A stretch of 64,000 nt of DNA from Parvibaculum sedimenti. Its GTDB lineage: Bacteria > Pseudomonadota > Alphaproteobacteria > Parvibaculales > Parvibaculaceae. The DNA lies in NCBI RefSeq assembly GCF_009184905.1, contig NZ_WESC01000010.1:88831-152830 (forward strand), written 5' to 3'. Position numbers and translations under genes: made by a program. The notes under the pieces were generated by a model that was not told where the DNA came from, searched no databases, and worked only from the letters and a program-made list of their open reading frames with translations. Below are positions 33,999 through 43,325 of this stretch, piece after piece; within the stretch, counting starts at the first letter, position 1, and the number at the start of each line of letters is the position of its first letter.

Positions 33999-34772
33999 TC
34001 AGGAGTGCTTGAAGTTCGGCGCGCGCTTCTCGATGAAGGCCGCCATACCTTCCTTCTGGTCTGCATTGGCAAAACCCGAATGGAAGACGCGGCGCTCGAA
34101 GCGGACGCCCTCTGCGAGCGTCACCTCGAAGCTGCGGTTGACGCTCTCCTTGATCGCCATGGTGGCGGGCAGAGACATACCCGCAATCGTTTCGGCGAGT
34201 TTTGCAGCCTCTTCGAGAAGCTTGTCCGCCGGCACGATACGCGCGACGAGGCCGGACCGCTCGGCTTCTTCCGCATCCATGAAGCGCCCCGTCAGGCACA
34301 TTTCCATCGCCTTCGCCTTGCCGACGGCGCGGGTGAGGCGCTGCGAACCGCCCATGCCCGGAATGACGCCGAGCTTCACTTCCGGTTGGCCGAATTTTGC
34401 GCTGTCGGCGGCGAGAATGAAGTCGCACATCATGGCGAGTTCGCAGCCGCCGCCCAGCGCGAAGCCCGCCACCGCCGCGATGATCGGCTTGCGTACGCGG
34501 GTCAGTTCTTCCCAGGGCGCAAACCAGTCGGCGAGATACATTTCCGTCGCTTCGCGCCCGGCCATCTCCTTGATGTCCGCGCCGGCGGCGAAGGCCTTGG
34601 CCGAACCGGTGATGACGATGCAGCCGATGCCCGCATCCGCATCGAAGCCCTTGGCCGCCGCAATCACCTCATTCATCAGCGTCGCGTTGAGCGCGTTGAG
34701 CGCCTGCGGCCGGTTGAGCGTGATGGTGGCGACGCGGCCCTGCGTCTCGGTGAGGATGGTTTCGTAAGCCAT
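33999..34772 (-). CDS. Enoyl-CoA hydratase
   Basis: 257-residue crotonase. Oxyanion loops AAGADIKEM and [12 protein letters not shown] are present, and the two catalytic Glu are in GGGCELAMM and [18 protein letters not shown], matching E144/E164 of rat crotonase. It hydrates 2-enoyl-CoA, here most likely methacrylyl-CoA to 3-hydroxyisobutyryl-CoA, since the hydrolase and dehydrogenase for that product are in the same operon. Start ATG 34772, 25 bp downstream of mmsB. Confidence 0.93.
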   Translation of the reverse strand: MAYETILTETQGRVATITLNRPQALNALNATLMNEVIAAAKGFDADAGIGCIVITGSAKAFAAGADIKEMAGREATEMYLADWFAPWEELTRVRKPIIAAVAGFALGGGCELAMMCDFILAADSAKFGQPEVKLGVIPGMGGSQRLTRAVGKAKAMEMCLTGRFMDAEEAERSGLVARIVPADKLLEEAAKLAETIAGMSLPATMAIKESVNRSFEVTLAEGVRFERRVFHSGFANADQKEGMAAFIEKRAPNFKHS

Positions 34773-34797
34773 GTTCGTCGTCTCCCGGAGATCGCGG

Positions 34798-35688
34798 TTA
34801 AATCTGGCCCTTGATGAGCTTTATGACGCCGGAGAAGTCTATCGCATCATGCCCCAGAGCTTCCATCAGAGCGTAAACCTGAGCCGCATGTGCGCCGAGC
34901 GGCGTCGGTACCCGCGCCGTTCTGGAAGCGTCCTGGGCGAGGCGAAGGTCCTTCAGCATCATGCCCGCCGTGAAGCCCGGCTTGTAATCGCGATTGGCCG
35001 GCGAGGTCGGCACGGGGCCCGGCACCGGGCAGTAAGACGTCAGCGACCAGCACTGACCGGAGGCGGTCGAGGAAATATCGAAGAGCTTCTGCGCATCGAG
35101 TCCGAGCTTCTCGCCGAGTGCAAAGGCTTCCGACACCGCAATCATCGAGATACCGAGGATCATGTTGTTGCAGACCTTGGCGACCTGCCCCGTGCCCGCG
35201 GCACCTGCGTGGAAGATGTTCTTGCCCATCCTCTCGATGATCGGCAACGCCTTGGCGAAAGCTTCTTCCTCGCCGCCAACCATGAATGTAAGCGTGCCGG
35301 CTTCCGCGCCACCGACACCGCCCGAGACGGGGGCATCGAGCATCGACATGCCTGCTGCGACCGCTGCCGCGATGACCTCTCTCGCGGTCGGCACGTCGAT
35401 CGTTGAGCTGTCGATGAATACCGTTCCTTCGTCGGCCGCGGCGAGGAGGCCACCCTCGCCGAGATAGACCGAGCGCACGTGTTCGCCCGCAGGCAACATC
35501 GTCACGACGAATTCGACGCCCTTGGCAGCGTCGGCGGCGGTTGGAACTGCGGTGGCACCTGCTTCAACCAGACCAGCAACCGCCTCCTTCGAGAGGTCGA
35601 ATACCTTCAGCGCATGCCCCGCCTTCACGAGGTTGCGCGCCATTGGCCCGCCCATATTGCCGAGGCCGATGAATCCGATCTTCGCCAT
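34798..35688 (-). CDS. mmsB: 3-hydroxyisobutyrate dehydrogenase
   Basis: 296 residues. Rossmann [20 protein letters not shown], the substrate motif [20 protein letters not shown], and the catalytic Lys in [18 protein letters not shown]. The end has the [20 protein letters not shown] segment of the family. It oxidises 3-hydroxyisobutyrate to methylmalonate semialdehyde with NAD. In the operon it follows the 3-hydroxyisobutyryl-CoA hydrolase by 13 bp, so product and substrate match. Confidence 0.95.
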   Translation of the reverse strand: MAKIGFIGLGNMGGPMARNLVKAGHALKVFDLSKEAVAGLVEAGATAVPTAADAAKGVEFVVTMLPAGEHVRSVYLGEGGLLAAADEGTVFIDSSTIDVPTAREVIAAAVAAGMSMLDAPVSGGVGGAEAGTLTFMVGGEEEAFAKALPIIERMGKNIFHAGAAGTGQVAKVCNNMILGISMIAVSEAFALGEKLGLDAQKLFDISSTASGQCWSLTSYCPVPGPVPTSPANRDYKPGFTAGMMLKDLRLAQDASRTARVPTPLGAHAAQVYALMEALGHDAIDFSGVIKLIKGQI

Positions 35689-35701
35689 TGTTGTTCTTCC
35701 C

Positions 35702-36742
35702 TTATTCGAATGTCAGTTCGCCGCTTTCGAGCGGCGCGAAATAAGCGTCGATCTCCGCTGTCGTCACATCGTCGAGCTTCGCAGGCTTCCATTTCGGTGC
35801 CTGATCCTTGTCGATGATGATGGCGCGTACGCCCTCGTAGAAATCATGACCCTTGATGAAGCGATTGGTGAGCCGGTATTCGAGCTGCATCGCTTCCTCG
35901 AAGGAGAGCCTATCGCCCTCCCGGATCTGGCGATAGGCGACGCTACAACTCGTCGGCGATTTGGTTTCAATGTTGGCCGCGACCTTCGCCTCCCACTCGC
36001 CGCCATCCGCTTTCAGCGAGGCGACGATTTCGGAAACGGAACCCTTGGCAAAATGCCTGTCGATCGACGCGCGGTGCCGCGCAAGCGGCGCCTCGTCCGC
36101 AGGCGCGGAGAGCTCGCGCAGCGCCACATCGATCGACACCCCTTCTGCAAGACGCATCTTCAGTAAGTCGAGCCTATCGCTCGGTACATAAACGTCTGCA
36201 ATGCCGGCATAGACCGCATCCGCAACCTTCAACCGCTCGCCGGTGATCCCGAGGAACATGCCGATCTCGCCAGGGCAGCGCGGCAGAAAATACGTGCCGC
36301 CGACATCCGGGAAAAGGCCGACGCCCGTTTCCGGCATGGCGAAGGTCAGCCGCTCCGTCGCGACGCGACGCGAGCCGTTGACCGAAACGCCGACGCCGCC
36401 GCCCATGTCGATGCCGTCCATCAGCGCGACATAGGGCTTTGGATAGCGCTTGATATAGGTGTTGAGCCGATATTCCTCGCGCCAGAAAGCAAGCGCGGAT
36501 GGATCGCCAGTCTTGCCCCAGTCATGCAGCGCGCGAATGTCGCCGCCTGCGCAGAATGCCTTCTCGCCCGCACCCTCGATGATGACGATCTTCACGCGGT
36601 CATCCGCCGCCCAGGCCCTGAGCTGCGGGTGGATCAGGCGAACCATGTTGAGCGTCAGCGCGTTCAGCGCCTTCGGACGATTGAGCGTGATGATACCCGC
36701 GACGCCGTTGCGCGCGAACAGAACCTCGGCTTCTTCAGACAT
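35702..36742 (-). CDS. 3-hydroxyisobutyryl-CoA hydrolase
   Basis: 346-residue crotonase-fold hydrolase (HIBCH type), longer than enoyl-CoA hydratases. Signatures: LNRPKALNALTLNMVRLIHP, AGEKAFCAGGDIRALHDWGK, MPETGVGLFPDVGGTYFLPR and the C-terminal block with RLSFEEAMQLEYRLTNRFIK and GHDFYEGVRAIIIDKDQAPK. It frees 3-hydroxyisobutyrate from CoA in valine breakdown and also removes toxic methacrylyl-CoA equivalents. It sits 5 bp after the acyl-CoA dehydrogenase gene. Confidence 0.94.
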   Translation of the reverse strand: MSEEAEVLFARNGVAGIITLNRPKALNALTLNMVRLIHPQLRAWAADDRVKIVIIEGAGEKAFCAGGDIRALHDWGKTGDPSALAFWREEYRLNTYIKRYPKPYVALMDGIDMGGGVGVSVNGSRRVATERLTFAMPETGVGLFPDVGGTYFLPRCPGEIGMFLGITGERLKVADAVYAGIADVYVPSDRLDLLKMRLAEGVSIDVALRELSAPADEAPLARHRASIDRHFAKGSVSEIVASLKADGGEWEAKVAANIETKSPTSCSVAYRQIREGDRLSFEEAMQLEYRLTNRFIKGHDFYEGVRAIIIDKDQAPKWKPAKLDDVTTAEIDAYFAPLESGELTFE

Positions 36743-36747
36743 GTCGA

Positions 36748-37884
36748 TCAGTTCTTCAGCAGTTCGCGCGCAATGATGACGCGCATGATCTCATTCGTGC
36801 CTTCGAGGATCTGATGCACGCGCAGATCGCGCACATGACGCTCCAGCGGGAAATCGTTGAGATAGCCATAGCCGCCGTGAAGCTGCAGCGCCTCATTGGC
36901 GACACGGAAGCTGACATCGGTGACGAAGCGCTTCGCCATCGCCGCCTGCATGGTCGCGTCCGGCGTCTTGGCCTGCACCTTGGTCGCGGCCTGATAGAGC
37001 AGCAGACGCGCGGCTTCGAGTTCGGTCGCCATGTCGGCGAGCTTGAACTGAAGCGCCTGAAACGTTGCGAGCGGCTTGCCAAATTGCTGGCGCTCGTTGA
37101 GATAGGCCTTAGCGCGCTCGAAGGCCACGCGCGCGGTACCGATCGCACAGGCCGCGATGTTGAGACGTCCGCCATCGAGGCCCATCATGGCGAACTTGAA
37201 GCCTTCACCTTCTTCGCCGACGCGGTTCGAAACAGGCACACGGCAATCCTCGAAGATCACCTGCGCCGTCGGCTGCGAATTCCAGCCCATCTTCTTTTCC
37301 GGCGCGCCGAAGGAAAGGCCCGGCGCACCCTTCTCGACGACAATGCAGGAAACGCCTTTCGGGCCAGCCTCGCCCGTGCGCACCATCGCGACATATATGT
37401 CCGACGTGCCGCCACCCGAGATGAAGGCTTTCGAGCCGTTGATGACATAGTGGTCGCCGTCGCGAACCGCGCGTGTGCGCAGCGACGCGGCGTCCGAGCC
37501 CGAACCCGGCTCGGTAAGGCAATAGCTCGCGATCAGTTCCATGGTGGTGAGGCGCGGGAGATATTTCTGCCGCAGCTCTTCCGACCCGAATGTGTCGATC
37601 ATCCAGGACGCCATGTTGTGGATCGTGAGGTAAGCCGCCGTCGAAGTGCAGCCACCCGAGAGAGCTTCGAAGATGAGCGCGGCGTCGAGGCGCGTCAGCG
37701 CAGAGCCGCCGACATCTTCCTTCACATAGATGCCTGCAAAGCCGAGCGCCGCCGCTTTACGCAGCGTTTCCACCGGAAAGAAATGCGTCCGGTCCCATTC
37801 CGCTGCGTAAGGCTCAAGTTCCTCCGCCGCAAAAGACCGCGCCACATCCTGGAAAGCGCGCTGCTCTTCCGTCAGCTCAAACAT
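36748..37884 (-). CDS. Isobutyryl-CoA (branched-chain) acyl-CoA dehydrogenase
   Basis: 378 residues. [20 protein letters not shown] helix, the FAD/substrate segment [40 protein letters not shown], and the catalytic Glu in [18 protein letters not shown] at the MCAD position. The best match by context is isobutyryl-CoA dehydrogenase (ACAD8 type) giving methacrylyl-CoA, since every later valine-pathway gene follows in order on the same strand. Substrate preference cannot be read from sequence alone. Confidence 0.9.
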   Translation of the reverse strand: MFELTEEQRAFQDVARSFAAEELEPYAAEWDRTHFFPVETLRKAAALGFAGIYVKEDVGGSALTRLDAALIFEALSGGCTSTAAYLTIHNMASWMIDTFGSEELRQKYLPRLTTMELIASYCLTEPGSGSDAASLRTRAVRDGDHYVINGSKAFISGGGTSDIYVAMVRTGEAGPKGVSCIVVEKGAPGLSFGAPEKKMGWNSQPTAQVIFEDCRVPVSNRVGEEGEGFKFAMMGLDGGRLNIAACAIGTARVAFERAKAYLNERQQFGKPLATFQALQFKLADMATELEAARLLLYQAATKVQAKTPDATMQAAMAKRFVTDVSFRVANEALQLHGGYGYLNDFPLERHVRDLRVHQILEGTNEIMRVIIARELLKN

Positions 37885-37951
37885 CTTGTGACTCCCTCAG
37901 ATATTCAATTCCCGCCGGGCTGGACGGAGGCACAAATGCCACCGTCCTGAT

Positions 37952-37984
37952 ATCGCGGTCCGGCCCCCTCCGCCAGACCGCGAT
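37952..37984. terminator. Inverted repeat after mmsA
   Basis: atcgcggtc (37952-37960) pairs with gaccgcgat (37976-37984) around a 15-nt C/G-rich loop. It lies between mmsA and the next gene of the operon. T residues follow only on the plus-strand side, so it may be an attenuating or processing hairpin rather than a full terminator. Confidence 0.4.
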
Positions 37985-38004
37985 TTGTCCCGACTATGCT
38001 TCAA

Positions 38005-39504
38005 TCATCCCATGGTCGGAATGACGAAGGACGAACCTTCCTTCAGTCCGGACGGCCAGCGCGACGTCACCGTCTTGACCTTCGTCCAGAACTTCACGCC
38101 TTCCGTACCGTGCTGGTTCGTATCGCCAAAGGCCGAACGCTTCCAGCCGCCGAAGCTGTGATAGGCAAGCGGTACGGGGATCGGCACGTTGATGCCGACC
38201 ATGCCGACCTGGACGCGTGACGCGAAAGTGCGGGCCGCATCGCCGTCGCGGGTGAAGATCGCGACACCATTGCCATATTGATGCTTGGTCGGCAGTTCGG
38301 CGGCCTCGTCGAAATTCTTCGCGCGCACGATCTGAAGCACCGGGCCGAAGATTTCTTCCCGATAGGTCGTCATGTCCGGCGTGACATTGTCGAAGAGCGT
38401 ACCGCCGAGGAAAAAGCCCTTCTCATAGCCCTGCAGCTTGAAACCGCGGCCGTCGACGAGGAGCTTCGCACCTTCCTTTTCGGCAAGGTCGATGTAGCCC
38501 TTCACCTTGTCGAGATGGGCCTGGGTGACGAGCGGGCCGTAGTCGCTGTCGGCTGCCGTCGAAATGCCGATCTTGAGCGCCTGAACGCGTGGCACGAGCT
38601 TTTCGATGAGGCGTTCGGCCGTCTCGTCGCCAACTGGCACCGCAACGGGCAACGCCATGCAGCGTTCGCCCGCCGAGCCATAGGCCGAGCCGATAAGATC
38701 GTTCACGACCTGATCCATGTCGGCATCCGGCATGATGATCGCATGGTTCTTCGCACCGCCCATGGCCTGAACGCGCTTTCCATGCGCCGCGCCCGTCGCA
38801 TAGATGTACTGGGCGATGGCAGACGAGCCGACGAAGCTCACCGCCGGAATTGTCGGATCAGTCAGGATCGCGTCGACAGCTTCCTTGTCGCCATTGACGA
38901 CGTTGAGCACGCCTTCCGGCGCGCCCGCTTCGAGGAAAAGTTCGGCAAGGCGCAGCGGCACCGACGGATCCTTCTCCGACGGCTTCAGAATGAAGGTGTT
39001 GCCGCAGGCGATGGCGACACCGAACATCCACATCGGGATCATGGCCGGAAAGTTGAACGGCGTAATGCCGGCAACGACGCCGAGGGGCTGGCGCATCGAA
39101 TACATGTCGATGCCGGGGCCCGCACCTTCCGTGAATTCACCCTTCTGGAGATGCGGAATGCCGCAGGCGAATTCGATCACTTCAAGGCCGCGCTGAATGT
39201 CGCCCTTGGAGTCGGCGACGACCTTGCCATGCTCGGAGGAAAGAAGCTCGGCAAGCTCCTGCATGTTCGTTTCGAGCAGGCGCTTGAACTCGAACATGAC
39301 GCGGGCGCGGCGCTGCGGGTTCGTCGCCGCCCAGCCGGGGAAGGCCTTGGCGGCCACTTCGACGGCGGCGCGAAGCTCTGCGGTGGTCGCAAGCGGCGTG
39401 CGAGCCGTGATCTCGCCTGTGTTCGGGTTGGTGACATCGAGGAAGCGGCCACTGGTGCCCTTCACATGCTTGCCGCCAATGAAATGCGTGAGTTCCTTGA
39501 CCAT
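38005..39504 (-). CDS. mmsA: Methylmalonate-semialdehyde dehydrogenase (CoA-acylating)
   Basis: 499 residues. It starts MVKELTHFIGGKHVKGTSGR at 39504 behind GGAG, although the frame is open farther. ALDH fold: FNFPAMIPMWMFGVAIACGN, the cofactor loop SFVGSSAIAQYIYATGAAHG, the active-site Cys in GSAGERCMALPVAVPVG, and a conserved catalytic-region MGGAKNH. This is the CoA-dependent MMSDH that turns methylmalonate semialdehyde into propionyl-CoA. It is the first gene of the minus-strand operon and divergent from a LysR gene, which probably regulates it. Confidence 0.95.
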   Translation of the reverse strand: MVKELTHFIGGKHVKGTSGRFLDVTNPNTGEITARTPLATTAELRAAVEVAAKAFPGWAATNPQRRARVMFEFKRLLETNMQELAELLSSEHGKVVADSKGDIQRGLEVIEFACGIPHLQKGEFTEGAGPGIDMYSMRQPLGVVAGITPFNFPAMIPMWMFGVAIACGNTFILKPSEKDPSVPLRLAELFLEAGAPEGVLNVVNGDKEAVDAILTDPTIPAVSFVGSSAIAQYIYATGAAHGKRVQAMGGAKNHAIIMPDADMDQVVNDLIGSAYGSAGERCMALPVAVPVGDETAERLIEKLVPRVQALKIGISTAADSDYGPLVTQAHLDKVKGYIDLAEKEGAKLLVDGRGFKLQGYEKGFFLGGTLFDNVTPDMTTYREEIFGPVLQIVRAKNFDEAAELPTKHQYGNGVAIFTRDGDAARTFASRVQVGMVGINVPIPVPLAYHSFGGWKRSAFGDTNQHGTEGVKFWTKVKTVTSRWPSGLKEGSSFVIPTMG

Positions 39505-39589
39505 CGCTCGCTCCAAACCTTCCGACTTTTGATGCTGTGCGCCTTGTTTACCGGCTGCGTCAGCGCATGGAAACTGGTATAAATGCAGC

Positions 39590-40513
39590 ATGAAGCTGCA
39601 AAATCGCATGCCGCTGGATTGGGAAAATCTGCGGCTTTTCCTCGAAACGACGCGCCACTCGACGCTGGCCGATGCGGCGCTGCGCCTGAAGATCGACCCG
39701 ACGACACTAGGCCGCCGGTTGCGCAGATTCGAGCGCGAAATCGGGACAGCCCTTTTCGAGCGAGTGCCGCAGGGACTGCGCCTCACGCCCATGGGCCAGG
39801 TGCTCGCCGCACATGCGGAGCAGATGGAAGATGCGAGCCTCCAGGCCCTGGAGGCGATCAAGGGCACCGGCGGCGCGGCCCGCGGCACCGTCCGGATAAG
39901 CGCCACCGAGGGCTTCGGCACTTTCATCATCGCGCCCGCCCTGGTGGAACTCAGCCGTCAGCACCCCGACCTCGAAATCGACCTCGTGGCATCGACGGGC
40001 TTTCTCAGCGTATCGAAGCGCGAGGCGGACATGGCGATCCTTTTGGCGCGGCCCACAGCAGGCCGCCTGGTGGCGCAAAAGCTCAGTAATTATGCGCTGA
40101 TGCTCTATGCCTCGAAAAGCTACCTGCGCGGCGTTCCGCCCATCCGCACACCGTCCGACCTCGCGGGTCATCGGCTCGTTTCCTATGTCGACGATCTCAT
40201 CTATTCGCCCAAGCTGCGCTATCTGAACGAATTGCCCGGCACACTCTCTCCGACGCTCCGGAGTTCGAGCATCGTCGGCCAATATCAGGCGACCAGGGCC
40301 GGCGCCGGCCTCTGCGTTCTGCCCTGCTTCATCGCCGATCAGGAGAAGAGCCTCGTGCGCGTGTTGCCCGAACACATTCGCCTCGAACGGACGTTCTGGC
40401 TCGCCGTGCATGAGGAAATGCGAAACTTCGCGCGCGTGAAGGCCGTCTCCGAATTCCTGCTTGCAACCACTGCCGCCCAGCATGCGCTTCTCACGGGCGA
40501 GCAGCCGGGATGA
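39590..40513 (+). CDS. LysR-family regulator divergent from the valine operon
   Basis: 307 residues. The HTH is LRLFLETTRHSTLADAALRL plus KIDPTTLGRRLRRFEREIG, followed by the effector domain from GTVRISATEGFGTFIIAPAL. It starts 85 bp from mmsA on the opposite strand, the classical position for a LysR activator. TATAAA lies at 39578-39583, seven bases before the ATG, so transcription could start at the ATG itself and give a leaderless mRNA, though the -35 region is weak. ATG 39608 (MPLDWEN) is an alternative. Effector unknown. Confidence 0.9.
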   Translation: MKLQNRMPLDWENLRLFLETTRHSTLADAALRLKIDPTTLGRRLRRFEREIGTALFERVPQGLRLTPMGQVLAAHAEQMEDASLQALEAIKGTGGAARGTVRISATEGFGTFIIAPALVELSRQHPDLEIDLVASTGFLSVSKREADMAILLARPTAGRLVAQKLSNYALMLYASKSYLRGVPPIRTPSDLAGHRLVSYVDDLIYSPKLRYLNELPGTLSPTLRSSSIVGQYQATRAGAGLCVLPCFIADQEKSLVRVLPEHIRLERTFWLAVHEEMRNFARVKAVSEFLLATTAAQHALLTGEQPG

Positions 40514-40619
40514 TCGCCTCCCTGATCCTCGGTTGTGCGGGATAGCGGCACATAAACGCCTCTACCTCGAAACATGCTGTTCCACTATGCTTCAAGGACC
40601 TGCAGGGGTTGGAAACGAT

Positions 40620-42875
40620 ATGACTGATCTGAACGATAGGGTGAAGAGGGGGCTCAACTGGCTTGCCCACCTTCCCTCGTTCTACATCGCGACCATCGCC
40701 CTTTTTCTCGTTGGCGCGATCTTCCTGCGTATCAGCGACCCCTTTCCCGTCAAGGCGCTGCGCTTCATTGCCTTCGACGCCTATCAGAAGATCGCTCCCG
40801 CGAAATACGACCCGAGCCTCCCTGTACGGATCGTCGACATCGACGAGGCATCACTGAAGCGTTACGGCCAGTGGCCATGGCCGCGCACCGTCATGGCGGA
40901 GTTGCGCGACAAGCTCGCCGCGGACGGCGCGGCTGCCGTCGCGTTCGACGTGATGTTCGCGGAGCCCGACCGCACCTCTCTCGACCGGATCGCCGCCGCC
41001 TTGCCAAAACGCGCCGCTGAGGCGCTGACGGCTGCCGCGGGCCCGCTGCAAAGCAATGACGCCATATTCGCGCAAAGCATCGCGCGTGCGCCCACCGTGC
41101 TCGCGGTAACGCTGAACCATGCTCAAAGCGCGCCCGGCCTCAAATCGAAGGCGGGCTTCGCCATTGCAGGCGACGACCCCCGCCCCTTCCTCCAGACCTT
41201 TTCCGGCGCGGTCGACAATCTCCCTGAGCTGGATGCCGGCGCGCAGGGGCTCGGCTCCGTCAACTGGATACCTGACCGCGATGAAGTCGTTCGCCGCGTC
41301 CCGCTGATGTTCGCGAAGGACGGCCAGATCATTCCCTCGCTCGCGGCGGAGGCCCTGCGCGTCGCGCAAGGGGCCAGCACCTTCGTTCTGAAAGCGTCGA
41401 ATGCGAGCGGCGAGACCGCTTTTGGCCAGGCGACGGGCATGAACCATGTCCGCATTGGCCAGTTCGAAGTGCCCACCGATCCCGACGGCGCCGTCTGGCT
41501 CAAATACCGCCCCTCGCACCCGGAAGCCTATATTCCCGCCTGGCGTGTGATTTCCGGCGAGGCGAACCCCGATGATATCGCCGGACGCATCATCTTCGTC
41601 GGCACCAGCGCCGCGGGCCTAATCGACCTTCGCGCCACGCCGCTGGCTCAAGGCGTGCCGGGCGTCGAAGTCCATGCCCAGATCCTCGAGCATATCCTGA
41701 CCGGCAAATTCCTCACCCGACCGGACTATGCGCTTCCAATCGAGCTTGCCATCTTCGCGATATTGGGAATTGGCATAGCCACTCTGCTGCTCAAAACCTC
41801 TGCGATCGTCGCCGCGCCGATTTCGCTCGCGATCATCGCCGCACTACCCGTCGGCGGGTGGTTCGCCTTCGTGAAGGCGGGCCTTCTTTTCGATCCGCTC
41901 TATCCTGCCTTCTGCCTCTTTCTCATCGTCGCGGGCGGCACCGTCTATCTCTATCGCCGCACCGAGCAGCAGCGCGCGGAAGTGCGCCGCGCCTTCGGTC
42001 AATATGTGTCCCCGACCGTCGTGCAGGAACTCATCGCGCACCCCGAAAAGCTGGTGCTTGGCGGCGAGGAGCGCGAACTCACCATTCTTTTCTGCGACGT
42101 TCGCAATTTCACCACCATCTCCGAAGGCCTGACCGCCATCGAGCTTACTCGCTTTATCAACGAGCTTTTGACGCCGCTTACCGACCTCGTTCTCGCCAGC
42201 GGGGGCACGGTCGACAAATATATGGGCGATGCGATCATGGCGTTCTGGAACGCGCCGCTCGACGACGCCGATCACGCGCATCACGCCTGCGAAACGGCGC
42301 GCTCCATCGCCGCCGCCATGGCGCCCCTGAACGAGCGCTGGCGCGCGGAAGCGACAAGACTCAACCGTCCGTTCAAGGATGTTCGCATCGGCATCGGCGT
42401 CAATACCGGCATTTGTTGCGTCGGCAATCTCGGCTCGACGCAGCGCTTCGACTATTCCGCCATCGGCGACGAGGTGAACGTCTCCTCACGTCTCGAAGGC
42501 CTGTCCAAATTCTATGGCGTCACGACGGTTGTCAGCGAAGCGGCTGCTTCCAAATGTCCGGACATCGCCTATCTCGAACTCGACCTCGTGCAGGTCAAGG
42601 GCCGCACCAAGCCGTCGCGTCTCTACACAATGGTTGAAACGCTGGGTTGCAGCGCCGATCTCTATGAAGAACTCATCGCGGACCATACGGCGATGCTGAC
42701 AAAATACAGAAGCCGCCAGTGGGACAACGCCGAGGCTGCAATCGGCGTCTGCCGCGCCAAGGGCGTCGCAGCGCTCGAAACGCTTTACAATCTTTTAGAA
42801 GGCCGCATAGCAGAGTTCCGTCTTACCCCTCCACCTGACGATTGGGACGGGGCCTTCGTCGCGACAGAAAAATGA
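40620..42875 (+). CDS. CHASE2-domain adenylate cyclase
   Basis: 751 residues. One N-terminal membrane segment (FYIATIALFLVGAIFLRISD), an extracellular CHASE2 sensor of about 350 residues (VRIVDIDEASLKRYGQWPWP to GVPGVEVHAQILEHILTGKF), three membrane segments, and a class III cyclase domain. The cyclase has both metal Asp: FCDVRNF (Asp493) and GDAIMAFW. The Lys in GGTVDKYMGDA and the Asp in DYSAIGDEVNVSSRLEG specify ATP, so cAMP is the expected product. Start ATG 40620. It is the first element of a cluster with two cyclic-nucleotide-binding proteins. Confidence 0.9.
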   Translation: MTDLNDRVKRGLNWLAHLPSFYIATIALFLVGAIFLRISDPFPVKALRFIAFDAYQKIAPAKYDPSLPVRIVDIDEASLKRYGQWPWPRTVMAELRDKLAADGAAAVAFDVMFAEPDRTSLDRIAAALPKRAAEALTAAAGPLQSNDAIFAQSIARAPTVLAVTLNHAQSAPGLKSKAGFAIAGDDPRPFLQTFSGAVDNLPELDAGAQGLGSVNWIPDRDEVVRRVPLMFAKDGQIIPSLAAEALRVAQGASTFVLKASNASGETAFGQATGMNHVRIGQFEVPTDPDGAVWLKYRPSHPEAYIPAWRVISGEANPDDIAGRIIFVGTSAAGLIDLRATPLAQGVPGVEVHAQILEHILTGKFLTRPDYALPIELAIFAILGIGIATLLLKTSAIVAAPISLAIIAALPVGGWFAFVKAGLLFDPLYPAFCLFLIVAGGTVYLYRRTEQQRAEVRRAFGQYVSPTVVQELIAHPEKLVLGGEERELTILFCDVRNFTTISEGLTAIELTRFINELLTPLTDLVLASGGTVDKYMGDAIMAFWNAPLDDADHAHHACETARSIAAAMAPLNERWRAEATRLNRPFKDVRIGIGVNTGICCVGNLGSTQRFDYSAIGDEVNVSSRLEGLSKFYGVTTVVSEAAASKCPDIAYLELDLVQVKGRTKPSRLYTMVETLGCSADLYEELIADHTAMLTKYRSRQWDNAEAAIGVCRAKGVAALETLYNLLEGRIAEFRLTPPPDDWDGAFVATEK

Positions 42876-42925
42876 TCAGCCGCATCCCGCGGCCCTGTAT
42901 GGAACTCAACAAGTAAAGGTGCCTG

Positions 42926-43312
42926 ATGGGTTTTCCGCTATTGACGATTCTGGGCGGACTCGTCCTGTTTCAGTCGAAACATTTTCTCTTCGACTTTGTT
43001 TTTCAGACGAGCTACCAGCTGAAGAACAAGGGCACCTATGCTCACCCGGGCGGCATCCTGCATGCCGGGCTCCATGCGGCGGGATCGCTTCCGGCGATCT
43101 ATCTCTTCAGCCCCTCAGCCACGATGGTGGCGGGCCTCGTCGTCGCCGAATTCGTCATCCATTATCACATGGACTGGCTCAAGGAGCGCGTGGTGCGTGT
43201 CAACGGCCTGACGAACAAAGACGCGACCTTCTGGCACATCTTCGGTATCGACCAGCTCGTCCACAACCTCACTTACACGGCCATGCTTACGGTCCTGCTG
43301 GCGCAGGTCTGA
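42926..43312 (+). CDS. DUF3307 membrane protein
   Basis: 128 residues. It opens LLTILGGLVLFQSKHFLFDF and has the family's FDFVFQTSYQLKNKGTYAHP, FVIHYHMDWLKERVVRVNGL and HIFGIDQLVHNLTYTAML segments: three to four membrane helices with buried His, Asp and Lys. Function unknown. It starts 50 bp after the cyclase gene on the same strand, so it is probably co-transcribed, and it ends 13 bp before the convergent MscS gene. Confidence 0.85.
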   Translation: MGFPLLTILGGLVLFQSKHFLFDFVFQTSYQLKNKGTYAHPGGILHAGLHAAGSLPAIYLFSPSATMVAGLVVAEFVIHYHMDWLKERVVRVNGLTNKDATFWHIFGIDQLVHNLTYTAMLTVLLAQV

Positions 43313-43325
43313 CTGCTGCCGCGCC

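Noticed and set aside
38278..39582. 434-codon frame opposite mmsA
   Set aside because: Antisense shadow of the aldehyde dehydrogenase, whose active-site Cys and cofactor motifs are intact on the minus strand.
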